Of a stretch of 64,000 nucleotides of DNA, positions 27,001 to 39,297 are shown piece by piece. Made by a program: the position numbers and the translations under genes. The DNA is taken from NCBI RefSeq assembly GCF_048128805.1, contig NC_136004.1:16926185-16990184 (forward strand). Direction: 5' to 3'. Below the pieces are notes generated by a model that made no database searches, had not been told where the DNA came from, and saw nothing but the letters and a program-made list of their open reading frames with translations. Every line of letters starts with the position of its first letter. Positions within the stretch are counted from its first letter, which is position 1. This DNA is from Centroberyx gerrardi. Its lineage: Eukaryota > Chordata > Actinopteri > Beryciformes > Berycidae.

Positions 27001-30000
27001 TGATTGTGTGCAAGGATAAAGATCTGATCTCAAAATCGAGGCATTCCAGCAGAGTGGGTTCTACCTCTGAGCACTCTTGCAATATAAAAAAGATAATAAC
27101 TACACAGCAGAAGATGTAATGAACTGTAGCTTTCCACCAGAGAGGACAGACTTGTCCTGTGTGGGGTTATTACTTGTAGCTGTGTAGGAGGCCACGGTGT
27201 GTGTGTCAGGTGACGGACTTGGGAGCTGTGTCTGCCCAGACTTCGATGAACACTACAGCACTCATCACAAATCAACACGCCCCTGTTCACGGAGGCCCAG
27301 CGAGGTTCTGAGAGGGAAGAGACAACAAAAGGAAAAATCATGACACTTACATCAATCTAACTGTTGAATCACAAGTGTTCATTTGTTCATTTAGAAAGAG
27401 ACAACTGATTTGAGATGTAGGCTAGTTTAAAGGATAATTAGCACACAACCCACTGAGCACTAGACGTCAATTCAACATCGTGTCTATGCTTTAGCTCTCA
27501 TATCGCCCAGGATCTTTTTGGCAATGTATAGAGTTAGACCAACAACAGCTATTTATGCATTGTTAAAATATGTAATAACATATTTTAACAATGCATAAAC
27601 AGCTGTAAATATAAAAAAATGCACCAGAGAAGTACAAGATAATGCTCTATTTTTGTCATTTACCCCAGTTAACGTGGTCTAAGATGTAGATGTTACTAAA
27701 CTTTCACTTTTAAACCGTATGCAGCCTCATTTTAGCCTAGATGTCTAGTCTTTTAAACGGCTCATCAACGTAAAATTGCTTGGTGGGTACTATCTCACCC
27801 GGCTCCCACAGGTTTGATAAACTCTGGCTTCATCTGCAAACAGCCTGAGCTTTGAGTCCATAAATCAGTTAGAAATGTATCACAAGTCATCACAGCTTCT
27901 CCTCTGTTCACACACTCATTATTCAAATCTCTGACATGCTGGCCTTGGCATCTCACTTCTCTTTTCACTCGGCTGCAAGCTCAACCCCTGAGCAAATCCA
28001 ATCTTGTGGCCTCACAAACTTATAGAGGACATCTATCACAGATTTGCCCTTAGACCCTCTCTGCCTGAAGTGCCCAGCTCAGATCACTGCAGATTAAGGA
28101 AACAGTATTCGGGTTAATGTAACATGAACAGTGAACACAGCCTTGGGCACACATACTGCGGACTGCAACATTCAGGTTAGACCATTATTAAGCCTATTAT
28201 TATCACAACATGCCTACAGGAAGCTTTCAGGACACATATAGACTCATGCCATATGTAGCAAGCCTACCCCTCCTCTGTGGGCAGTAATAATGGTAGGCAT
28301 AATAGTTAGCTTTTAAGGCCTTTCTCTGACCCCAGCTCTCTAGATTTGGACTAGTGGTGAAGTCAAGCAGCGTGTAAAGGCAAGGGGAAGTAGAGACAAA
28401 CAGTTCTATATATGGGGGTTTAAAGGCGCCAAGAACCTAAACCTTATTGTTGAGTAATTCAACAGTTTCCTCTTTCAAAACATCATAAAAATAACAGACA
28501 AACGTTATCAAGAAGTTTTGTGCTGCATATTTAGGTAAAGTATTTCCTACCCTGGTGATTGTGATACAGTGTAGTTATAGGCTCTCTGTGACCAAAATAC
28601 GTTTACTTAACCTTGACCTTTTTAACACAGTTTGTTTAATATGACGGTCTGAGTTATGTTATTAGTCTACACAGAGACTCTTCTGACAGCAAACATCCAA
28701 GACGGGAGTAAGACCACAAATAAATTCACATGAGACTCAGATAACCAACAGATTGGTAGATAAACAGACTGAGTGGCTGACACAGTGAGGTTTGAGAAGC
28801 CTCCTTAGCGGCAGCTGAGGTGTGGGAGGAACAGCTGCAGGGGTTGCTGGTCAGATTCTGGCACCTGGTGCCCGGTTCTGAGAGTCTGCTCCTAACTCTC
28901 CACTCAGAACTGAGTGCTGACAAGCTGGCCACATGCCTCCTTCACCCTTTCCTCAACAAGTGCTGCTAAAATTAATAGCAGATCTAGAAACTCTAAAAAT
29001 ATTCACACCCAACAAATGGCAACAGTGGAATGGAAGGGCAGTCCAGGCCAGCTGGTGAGGAGACCTGGGGGCTTAACTAATTTGAGTGAAACGATCAGAG
29101 AGACAAGGCAGTGCTGAGGGTGATACTGAAATGTATTTAGCATAGTTGTAATCTTATTGCTTGATTGTTATTGTGTGTAAATATTACTGTAAGTCAAAAG
29201 CATTTGTTTTTTTACACATAATGATCTAAATTGTTCAACCATTTTTGCTGAGCATTACAGGCTATGAAGTAAGAGTTAAATGTGGCACATCTAAAGCTCA
29301 ACAATAGAAAAAAAAATCTCCTCTGCATTCAAAGCATGCATTCAATTCATTCAGCATCCTGTTTTGCTTCCTGTGCTAGCTGCAAAACATCACGTCATTT
29401 CTGTATAAAAGGGACGTTTTGCAAAGAACCTCAGACACAATGCAACTGCTCAGCTTTCACTGAAATGTGTCTTTGTCCGAGCTTAATTCCATCATTCTGT
29501 TGTCCCCAATGCTATTTAAGACAAACAAGCCTTAGTTCAGACAGAAGATGCCGATTCTATTGCTCTGATGTTATTTGTGTATAATAGAACCCAGTAGTAA
29601 GTGGGTTCTAGGGTTCTATCTAGAGATGTCCCTGTCTAATCAATCCACTGCCAATCACTACTCATACAACTGTGATTGGCCCGATCTGATATTCCAATCT
29701 GATTTTAGAAGGCATAAAATGTGAATTGTTTAAATCATCTTCTCACTAATACGTCTTCAAAGACATCACAAAGACTATTTTTTTAAAATAAATGTCAAAG
29801 TCAAAGTCAGCATCAGTAGAAAAATAATATCAAACCAAAGTCCTATCCTCAAATCAACAAAGTTGGTTCAGTCACTCACATTGAGTTTGTGAAAGTACCT
29901 TGAAAGCTTGACACCACAAACTTGGGTTATGCCTTTCAGTTACTACCAATATAATTGTGCGGTGTACAAAAAGTACCATGAAGGGAAACAACTACCTACT

Positions 30001-30657
30001 GTACCACTGTATCAGTCTAACTCAACTTTTATTTTGAGGAGAGATGCACCCATCCCAGTTCTAATTCACAGACAGGATGGAGATCTCAGACTTACAGTGC
30101 CATATCCTGCTGATCCAAGTTTTTTTTTTCAGAATGTTTTTTCATTATATATTTTCAATATGGGCAGGGAAACTTCTGCTCTTCTTTAATGAGGTTTGAC
30201 AGATACAGATCCTCAATGATACGTGAACCAGTGAAACTGTACAACTGTACTGATCCATCATCAAAAATGCTGTCTGATTTGAAGCAAGCCAAACTGGATG
30301 GAAACAGTTGTAAGCAAGACAACTGGTTGCGCTCTGATTACATTCTCAACCCGGGAGCTATAACATTACCTGTCAGCAACACCAAGAACTTCTCCTCTTC
30401 GTTTACGCCAAAACAATAATACAGAACTTGTATCAATACGTACCGCGATCAAGCAGCGTCGGCCAGCACTGATAATCTGATTTGAGCCTAAAGTGTAAAG
30501 TCAATGGTTTAGCTAAGTAGGCTAGGACCAGTAGTGGATAAATGACGGCTAAAAGGCTAAAAGAGCAAAGACTGCAGGGTGGATGGAGTTGTAGTCGACA
30601 CTTACCTGGAACACTGCAATCCGCACAGACCTCGCTATTTCGTAGGCGTTTAGACAT
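15036..30657 (-). CDS. git2: ARF GTPase-activating protein GIT2, 20 coding exons
   Basis: GIT2 is an ArfGAP scaffold that binds PIX and paxillin and controls receptor internalisation and focal-adhesion turnover. Minus-strand exons: 30606-30657, 27174-27307, 26610-26722, 26362-26467, 26161-26247, 25906-26036, 25696-25790, 25176-25221, 24626-24677, 24443-24515, 24162-24259, 23851-23962, 23598-23740, 23288-23437, 20484-20732, 19281-19370, 17281-17363, 16900-17091, 15663-15726, 15036-15248. All are in phase; the sum is 2283 nt or 760 aa (human 759). The ArfGAP zinc finger CX2CX16CX2C uses Cys11, 14, 31 and 34, with catalytic Arg39 in CCSVHRSLGRH. Ankyrin repeats, Spa-homology repeats (ARFNAHEFATLVIDILSDAK and a second copy-like block), a coiled coil and the C-terminal paxillin-binding helices follow in family order. 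The intron after exon 11 has a GC donor. Exons 15-18 correspond to the region alternatively spliced in mammals; the model keeps all of them. Confidence 0.96.
27545..27606. repeat. 29-bp inverted repeat, one mismatch, 4-nt loop
   Basis: Left arm 27545-27573 and right arm 27578-27606 are reverse complements with one mismatch, separated by aata. The core is tatgcattgttaaaatatg. It lies in git2 intron 1 and has the same design as the 4102-4191 repeat (long arms, 4-nt loop), but the sequence is unrelated and AT-rich. Confidence 0.9.
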
Positions 30658-32229
30658 CCTTTGCTCAGGAAGAAAGGCCTATTAAAAGGTCAGAAATGGA
30701 TCGAATAGTATGTCTATTCAGCTAATCATTGATTACTCTGTAGGGGTGCCTTCCGCGTTAGCTAGAGCTAGCTAATTACTTCCAATCCAAACAACGACCT
30801 GCTACTTTAAGTTAACTATTGTTAACCTTGTCGTTATAGCTAACGTTAGCGTTGTAACGTTAATACCCAACAGGAGTATGGTACAAATGCTGCTTGCCAA
30901 CAAGTTAGCTGACTTAGCAAGTAGCACCTGACAAGCTAACTAGTCTGTCTCCCCTAAGCAGTTTACTCTTCACTCTGGTAGACTGCAGCAGGGCTACACA
31001 GAGCAAGAGCATACCCAGCGGCAGCTTCGACTGTAACGGCGGCTTGCTGCTCTACACAACGAGCGGTATTCAGAAACCCATTTACGGACATTGTATAGGG
31101 TGAGTTCGATTCATCTCCCGTTATAACACGGACAGACTGAATATGTTTGATGCTTACAAAACGAGACTATGTATATTGGATTGTCATTAGCCAAATAGCT
31201 TTTATAATACCCCTTTATATTTATAATACCATTGCCACATCAATATCACTGCCCCACTTGTCGACGTAAAAATAACAAAAACAAATAATCCACTGGGTCA
31301 TTGAATCAAACCCACCATGTACAATAAGGCAGTATAGCATTTTACGCTCCTTAGGATGTGTCAACGGGGCTATGGCTGTGTTTGAACATTTTGTGTCAGT
31401 GCGGAAGAACAACAGGCACAAAGCAAATGTACTTTTTAAGACTAAACCACCACTATATCATCAATAGTACTTATATTTCAAAACTACCGAGTATCTTTAT
31501 GTAAATCTAGCTCACAGTACGCTAACGGAAAGTTTCACTGGGCTTCATTATTGCACCCTTCCTGGAACGCAACCAGCCAAGCGCCGAGCTCATTCAGACT
31601 GATGACGTATAGGTACAACTGAAAAGACTTATTGTCAAGATTGGATCTTTTTGTCTACATTTTTTATGTTTACAGGACAAAATCACACCGCATTATGGTC
31701 TATTCACAGGTCAGATGCATGTAATGAATATATTATTGATACAGAAATATGGTTTTGTAGGTATTACACTTAAAATTGACCCCCACCCATATACGTTGAA
31801 TGGTTAGGTCTACACTGGAACTGACTACTCTTTTTTTTCTAAAGGAGTATTTTTTATTTACAAATCCTGTTTCTGCTTTATTTATTGACCGACAGAATAC
31901 CCGTTATTACACATGTCAATAAAATTAAATTTTTAAAGGGCTCGGTCAGCTGTCTTAGTTACATTGCGTATATTTTTGTTTGTTCTCAAAACTCCCCTAT
32001 CGTAATAGTGTGGTCCGGACACTTCCTTGTTCAAAAGTTTTATTTTGGGGAAGCTTTGAGGAAAAGTTGGCCACCGGCTAGCACATTTGGGCATTATTAT
32101 TGTCAAATAACGAGGGAATTAATTATATCCATCGTACGTTTGGGCACAACTAGGGTGTAGCGCAGTTTTTCACATGGCTGTAATTATAAGCTGGCTAACG
32201 TTATACTGAGAGGCTCCACAAAGAGGAAG

Positions 32230-35200
32230 ATGTCCACGGCTAACGTTAGCGAAGATTTTAGGGTGAAGTTCCCATTGCATTCCTCAGTGTGGGAGAATGA
32301 TTACAGGAAATTGGAGGACGAAGTACCACAGGTTCGTACAAAAATTAAATATGTGGCTAAGCTATCCAGTACTACCCGAGTCAGCTAGCTAGCTAGATGA
32401 AGCCAAGCGGCATACGTGAGATATTTTGGTCTGCATCTAGTAGTGTAGGCGATTGACAGATGCTTCGTAGTAGCACACACACAAATGGTGTTTAAAATGT
32501 TAACCTCCAGAGTATGACTCATATGGAGACGAGACATGATGCTCGGTTATGTCAGAGTACTTGGATATAAACAGTTTGTCATTCTCAATGATGTACTGCC
32601 AAATTAAAAGGTGTGAAAAGTATGAAGACTTCCAGCTGGTGGTAATCATAATATGGAGCCCTGGGAGATGAGAGAAGAAACAATAATAAGGAAAAAAACA
32701 TCACTGCATACAAAAATAAATTACACTAAGTATACCTTATTTTCATATAACTTACATCAGGTTAGTACTACTATAGCATAATGTATACTAAGGCTTAAAG
32801 AGTTGTAAGTCTAAAAAGGTGGGTAAATTCTATTTCGCCACTAAAAATCAGTTTCTCCTTGCTTTTCTCAGAATGACATAGAGGCCGTGGATCCCAGAGG
32901 GAGGACGCCTCTCCACCTGGCTGTGTCGCTCGGCCACCTGGAGTCAGTCAGAGTCCTTCTGAGACACGGTGCCCAAGTCACTAAGGAAAATGGCAACAAT
33001 TGGACAGGTTAGGCGTGTAGTTTCTCCCTGACAGACGAGGAATGCTATGATTGTGTTAATGTTTCCTGTACTTGTCTTGCAAGATGACATGCTTTTAGTG
33101 GTTTTGTGGGCTGTGTGATCACTTAGAGCCCTTCTCACATTAACCTACACATCATCCAAATGGGATTTCTTGTAAAAATGCATATCCACTTGTCTCTTCC
33201 AACTGCAGTGAAACAGTATTGCTTTCGTTGCGTGGTACCGTCGGTTTTGAGGTTTCCTAATGGACGGTTGCGATTTAGGGAGAACAAATACTGTTAGCTT
33301 AAAAGGTTTAGTGGTATGTTTACATTTGGCTGTGCCTGTGTGCAGTACTGCAGGAGGCGGTCAGCACCGGAGACCCAGAGATGGTTCAGCTGGTGCTTCA
33401 GCGCAGAGACTACCTCAAAGCCTCTACAGCACTAGGAGGAGTGCCGGAGCTGCTGTCCAAGATCCGAGAGGTTTTGCTTCACAGATTCTCCCTGTCTTGT
33501 CTTCCACCTCTGCCTGTGCCTGTAAAACATGTACAAGACACTAACTGCCCTGTCTTCCTTTTCATCCCCAGTCTCCAGATTTCTATATGGAAATGAAATG
33601 GGAGTTCACCAGTTGGAGTAAGCTCTATCTTTTTGTTTTGTATGGATACAAGTAGGTGATGAGTGTGTAGTAGTGGCCTCATTCATATGGCATATGTTAG
33701 TGACCATATTCAATACTCAGAAGAAAAAGAGTATCCACATATGTTTTGTAATGCAGTACCCTATGCTTTACTATCCACACCAAATAAATCATCTTCGCCT
33801 ACCAAGAGTGTTTGTCAGGTTATACAGGAAAAACTACATACCTGCCTCTTGTAGGTGAAACATTGTTTGTGGTTTAGTAAAAACTCAGTGTTTCATGTGC
33901 GGATATTTGTTTTTTCCCTCTTGGGACATTCATATGCCGTTGCTTCACAGTCCCTCTTGTATCCCGGGTTTGTCCAAGTGATGTTTGTCGCATTTGGAAA
34001 AGTGGTGCCAGCCTGCGAGTAGATGCCACTCTCCTGGGCTTTGAGAACATGACCTGGATCCGAGGGCGTCGAAGCTACATCTTCAGAGGAGACGGTGCGT
34101 ATTGGAGCTCTTCATGTCATTCTCACAGCTGTTTGTGTAAAATGACGGAGTTTGTCGCTGACTTTTTGTTTTATGTTTTTTGACAGATACATGTACAGAG
34201 TTGATGGAGGTGAACCATGATGAGGAAGTGGTGGACACCGAACGCTTCAACATATCCCAGGAGATGGAGGATGTCACACTAGATTCAATGCAGCCAGCTG
34301 AACAGGAGGTTGCCAAAAGGTTGACTACTCCGATTGTCAACACCTACTTGGACACCAAGGATATTGCTTTTGAGAGGCAAGAGTCCCATCTTTCTCTATT
34401 CACCTCTTTCTAACAACACATACTTCCGACTGCTTCTTCTGATTAGCCAAGAACCAATTGCACAGTGGCAGCGTTTCAGGATAGCTAACGGCTCTCAGGA
34501 GGTTTTCACACCTGTCCTACCTTCAGGTCTCCCAGACTGAGAACACTGAATGCAGTGTTTCCATTGACTCATTAATTTGAAAGCTGTCTGTGTCAGACAA
34601 GCTTGGTGCACACTTGCTCTCAAAAAGTGAGTCAATGTTGCGTAGGCCTACAAACTAGCAATTACGTGTTACCCTGGATATTAATAGCGAGGAGAAGTCG
34701 ACCTGGACCCCATTCCTCATACGTCGTTTAATTAACCCAGGCTAATATGATACCAGCTGTTTCAAATTATCTTGCTAATCTGCATCCGGCTAACTCTGTT
34801 CCTCAAATGTAGGTTGCAGATTGATTTGTCAAACTTGCTTGTAGTTATCTTGGATAATTGCGTGCTTCCGTTTTGGAAAAGAAATGGAGGATGAGTGCAG
34901 AGTGGAAACCATGATCAATAATCATACAGTTAGCCGGCACAGCATCAAGGCTAAGCACCTTTTTTACGTCACCGGAGCAAGAGTTAATAACTGAAAGCTA
35001 TGAGGAACAGATCTTATCTAAAAACATATCTTAACTGTGGAATGCAACACTGCCAAAGCCTCTAAAATGAGACAGCATAAGTAGGCCATTTATAATTGCA
35101 TCTGTAGACTATAATACAACATTGGAATTACCTATATAGGTATTTAACTCTTAGTATTGTGAAAATTATAAAAAATGGCAGGATATAAAACAGATTTTCC

Positions 35201-38200
35201 TTCCCTGTAATGAGTCTATAACCTATGATTTGTTTTGCCTTCATTCTCAGAGCCAGTGGCACTGGTCCAAAGAGGACGTGGGAACAAATCAAAATTAAAT
35301 ATAAATATATTCTTCAAACTGGTAAACTGTAAATAATCCCTGCTCGACTGTATCTTTCAAACACCAACGAATCTTGGCGATCTCTCAGCACACGTTCTCT
35401 TCTAAAAGCCTGTCTAATCATAATAGTGCCTTGATCTATTGGCACCTCTCTAAGGAAAAGTGCAGCCATGTCTAGAAATGAGTTCATGGATGGGATAATC
35501 TTAAAAAGGTCTGGTCATAATCCAGCCGACTGACTGACTAAGGCTGTGTTTTTGCAGTTTTGAGCTTAAGGAGCTGTTGCTCTGGTAGCAAGTTAAATTT
35601 TAAACTTGCTTCCAGGAACTGAAAATTCCAGGCTTACATCAAATTGTCAACAAACTTATTCAGCTAACTGAGTTATCCATGTATGAGGAATGGGGCCCAG
35701 GACTTCTTTAATTTTGTTTTTCACATTGTATTTGAAAGGGTTACCTATTTATAGACTTTCAGCAGACCTACGAACACCACAACACCACTCTCAGGCATTA
35801 TTGCTTAAATGTATGTTTTTGTTTTCATGAACAAAATCAGGATCTCATAGCATAAAGGCAAGATTTTGTTTTCACAAAGCACAACTACTGTTTTTCACAG
35901 GAACAAGTCTGGGATATGGGGCTGGAGGACTGACAAAACTGAAGTTGTCAATGGATTCGAAGCAAAGGTTCATACAAATTATATTATGTTTTTGTTTTAA
36001 CGAGCAAGATTTGCTACTTAAAATACTACAATGTATTTTTAACATTGTATGATGTTAGATACTGATTGTTTTCTCAGGTATTCAGTGTGAACAATGTGAA
36101 TGTGGTAATCAGGACAAGGACAGAGCATCTTACAGATGAGGAGAAGGCCAGGATAAAAAGTATGTGTAAAACTTTGTTCATGCATGATAAAATTGGTACT
36201 TTTTCCCCCCCCACAAATGAGTAGCACATCTGTATTGACTGAGATTGGTTGACAGTGCTAAAGTTAGACTTTTTGTTCATAGGTGAGAGGAACGTCCTCG
36301 AGTCTCTTCTGGGGACTGTGGAGCAGCACATCAGTGCGCAGGGGGTAAGACATGCAGTTAGTAACTACATGAGTGACATTTTGGTCCCACCAGACAGTTG
36401 ATTTGATATGAAGGCTTGACTTTGTTGTCTTGATAGGACCTTACTCTGGAGTATGCAACTGCCACCAATCCCACTGCCATCACTCCAGAGGAATATTTTG
36501 ATCCAGACTTTGACTTGGGGAATCGAGACATTGGCCGACCTATTGAGCTGAGCATCCGAACACAGAAGTAAGAAAAACTGCATTAAACCTCATAATACTT
36601 CATTTTTGATAGCTGTGTGCCAGGGTTCATATATTATCAGTATTGGGAAATTGTATTTATGTGTGTACACATTTGAGCAATGTATTGTTTTTCTTTGTTG
36701 TACACAGGTTCAAGGGCACACTGTGGATGAGTGAGGAGCACCCCCTCTCCCTGGTGGAGCAGGTCACTCCCATTATTGACCTCATGGCCCGGACCAGTTC
36801 CCATTTTGCGCGGCTGCGAGACTTTGTCACCCTAAAGTTTCCTCCTGGGTTTCCTGTTAAAATAGGTGCGTGGAATTCCTCAGAACAGGAATGTCACAAA
36901 AGAAGTCGGGATTTTTTACACACACCACATGTTCAAGGTGTAATACAAGACCCTCATTCACCCTTTGAAGTCTGTCTAAAAGTCTAATCTATTATTTGTT
37001 CTTCTCTCACAGAGATTCCCCTGTTTCATGTGCTCAATGCCAGGATTACCTTTGGTAATGTCAACAAATGCAGTACAGAAGAGCAAGTGAACACACCCGT
37101 AGCTACACCCGTAGCTACACCCGCAGCTACACCCGCAGCCACACCCGCAGCCACACCCGCAGCCACACCCGCAGCCACACCTGCAGCCACACCCGCAGCC
37201 ACACCCGCAGCCACACCTGCAGCCACACCTGCAGCCACACCAACATCCACAGATGATGGAGAAGCTGCTGGTAGGAATGCAGCCAGTTTTTGAGCACTAA
37301 ATGTATCAGTATAGAAGTTGCATGTACATGTAATGTTGCAAAACAATCCTATGTGCTTGCTAATTACTGTTCCTTTGGTTTTCATCCATCCAGCACCCCC
37401 TCCATTCCAGGTGTGTCCTTCAGTGTTTGAGGTGCCTGTCCACTACCGCCATCGAGGCGGCAGCCGCCACACACCCATATCCAACAATGATGAGGAACTT
37501 TTGCAGTATGCCATCCACCAGAGTCTTCTGGAGTCTAGCAGAGTCCCAGGACAGGTCAGATGGCAACAAGCATAGGACAGTTCCCTCACAGCACACACAA
37601 TCTGTTCTGATCTTTTTTCAGCAAGCTGCTTGATGTTGTCAGTTCATGGCCTTCCTCTGTTCTTTTAAGTGATCTACCTGTTTGTATCATTACAGGAGAC
37701 GACCTGGGATGATGCTAACGGGGAATTCGCTGATGCCATGCCCAGTAGCCAGAGTGACAGGTAGGAACATGGGGTAAAGCTGTTGGAATAGCAATTACAT
37801 GCAGTAAAAGGAAGAGAAAAGTCCTTGTTTTACAAGTGAGAGCGAGGGTTGGAGGGGTGCAAGAGAGTTTCTCTCTCTTTCGCAAGAGAGGTAATAAACT
37901 CTGTGAACAGTGATTTAGCAGATCTACTGGGATTCAGGTGACTGTGTATATGTATTGTATGTATTGTGTGTATCTATACAAAAGCCACAAAGAAGCCGCT
38001 GGAAATTATTTCTTCCCTGTCATTCTAGGAGTATCCCAGAGGGGGTGCTAGTGGAATATGGAGACACATCCAGTCCTGCAAGCTCCGTCTCAGCCTCTAG
38101 TCCTGACTCAGACCTGCGCCTGGCCATGGAGCTCTCGGCACGAGCTCAGGAGGAAGAGGAGAATAGAAGGAAGCAGGAGGAAGAAGAACTGGAGAGGATA

Positions 38201-38227
38201 TTGCAGCTATCACTCACAGAGAAGTAA
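32230..38227 (+). CDS. ankrd13a: Ankyrin repeat domain 13A, 15 coding exons
   Basis: ANKRD13A is an endocytic adaptor whose ubiquitin-interacting motifs (UIMs) bind Lys63-linked chains on activated receptors such as EGFR. Exons: 32230-32331, 32872-33007, 33346-33470, 33572-33617, 33951-34094, 34187-34376, 35901-35967, 36078-36159, 36283-36344, 36437-36567, 36708-36865, 37013-37270, 37394-37554, 37696-37760, 38029-38227. The sum is 1926 nt or 641 aa (human 590), all in phase. Ankyrin repeats lie near residues 40-115 ([20 protein letters not shown]), then the ANKRD13 domain, then C-terminal UIM-like helices [28 protein letters not shown] and [13 protein letters not shown] fourth UIM present in human, as I recall it, has no clear counterpart in exon 14. 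Exon 12 carries twelve four-residue repeats that explain most of the extra length. The intron after exon 6 has a GC donor. Confidence 0.95.
34702..35701. mobile_element. Probable non-autonomous DNA transposon
   Basis: The left end cctggaccccattcctcata and the inverted right end cctgggccccattcctcata match over 23 bp with two differences (34702-34724 and 35679-35701). The 1.0-kb interior has no significant open frame. No clear target-site duplication is visible, so the superfamily is not assigned. It makes up most of the intron between ankrd13a exons 6 and 7. Confidence 0.55.
37099..37242 (+). repeat. Coding minisatellite in ankrd13a, 12 x 12 bp
   Basis: Twelve in-frame 12-bp units of the type gcagccacaccc encode two VATP followed by ten AATP tetrapeptides. 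Copies differ only at third positions (cct/ccc/cca, gct/gcc) apart from the first two units, which points to recent in-frame expansion. The repeat lies between the ANKRD13 domain and the first UIM, in a linker where a flexible, low-complexity insert is tolerable. Confidence 0.95.
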
Positions 38228-38807
38228 AAGGAATAAGAGGGAATAAGGAGTTGAGGCCATGCCTCGCCATAATCCAACTTTTCCAGATCCAGAAGCAGCA
38301 ACCACCACACCTCAATTTACCTTCCCAACCACTGTAGTCATCTATGCAACCTCAGATTTCTTCTGTAACAGGTCATGATTGCACAGGCAATATCAAACTG
38401 TCGGTATTCAATATTTTCCAAAAGCTATTTTTGGTAAGAACATACTCCTTTATATATTTGTATCTCCACATAATGCGTAAACACTTCTCTATCCTCAAGC
38501 TTAATCCATGGACTCTTTGAGATTATTTTGGATGGGTTCTATTTTTTTTGTTCAGTTGAGAGTCACAGCTGCAACCCATAACAGTGTTGATCATATCGTT
38601 GACAGGAGTGGGGTTAAATCCGTGTAATTGAGGTTCTGTAACATAAAGGTTTTAGACTACTGGAGGTGACTCTATGTAGCGGTGGCCCTCAAATCTGGTC
38701 CTCGGGGTCCAGAGTACTGCTGGCTTTCTATTCTGCCAGGGAGTTGACTGCATTCACCTGTCGTCCCAGGTCTAAGTCAGTCCCTGATTAGACGGCTAGG
38801 ATGAAAA

Positions 38808-39258
38808 TAGGGCTGCAGCTATCGATTATTTTAGTAATCGAGTATTCTACCGATTATTCCATCGATTAATCGAGTAATCGGATAAGAAATACTTTTGCTT
38901 TATTAAAGAGCAATAGTAAATATACAAAAGAGAAAAGCTGTCCGCACGAAGCTGTCCATACGACACTGTGGTTTACTGAAAACGAGGTGAAATAATAATT
39001 ATTATTGATATTTATTACTAGGCCTAAATATCATACAAGTTCATAAGACTGGCTAATGTACATTTATTTGCTATGTTGAAGGGTTGCCCTACACCTGCTG
39101 ACCCTACTCACTGCAATCAAACTAAACTGAATATACCTGCTGTATTGGACTGGTGCATTTTAGGCTCCAATTGCTACTTACACCACCTGATATTTTGCTT
39201 TCTGGGGTATTTTATGCATCACTGTGAGGGGAGTAGGTGTGTGTGTGTGTGTGTGTGT

Positions 39259-39297
<39 letters not shown>

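Noticed and set aside
29908-30419. Two adjoining plus-strand open frames (93 and 76 aa) in git2 intron 1
   Set aside because: No recognisable domain, poor start context, AT-rich chance composition; sequence nearby resembles eroded transposon DNA.
29617-30490. Possible old DNA transposon with cccgatctgata-type ends
   Set aside because: The ends only faintly resemble each other and no target duplication is visible, so I could not support boundaries.
37099-37242. CRISPR-like regular repeat array
   Set aside because: The units are only 12 bp, directly abutting with no spacers, and lie in a vertebrate coding exon.
37068-37256. Overlapping frame reading SHTR repeats, and a minus-strand GVAA repeat frame
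   Set aside because: Alternative frames of the ankrd13a minisatellite; the plus frame that continues the conserved exon is the coding one.
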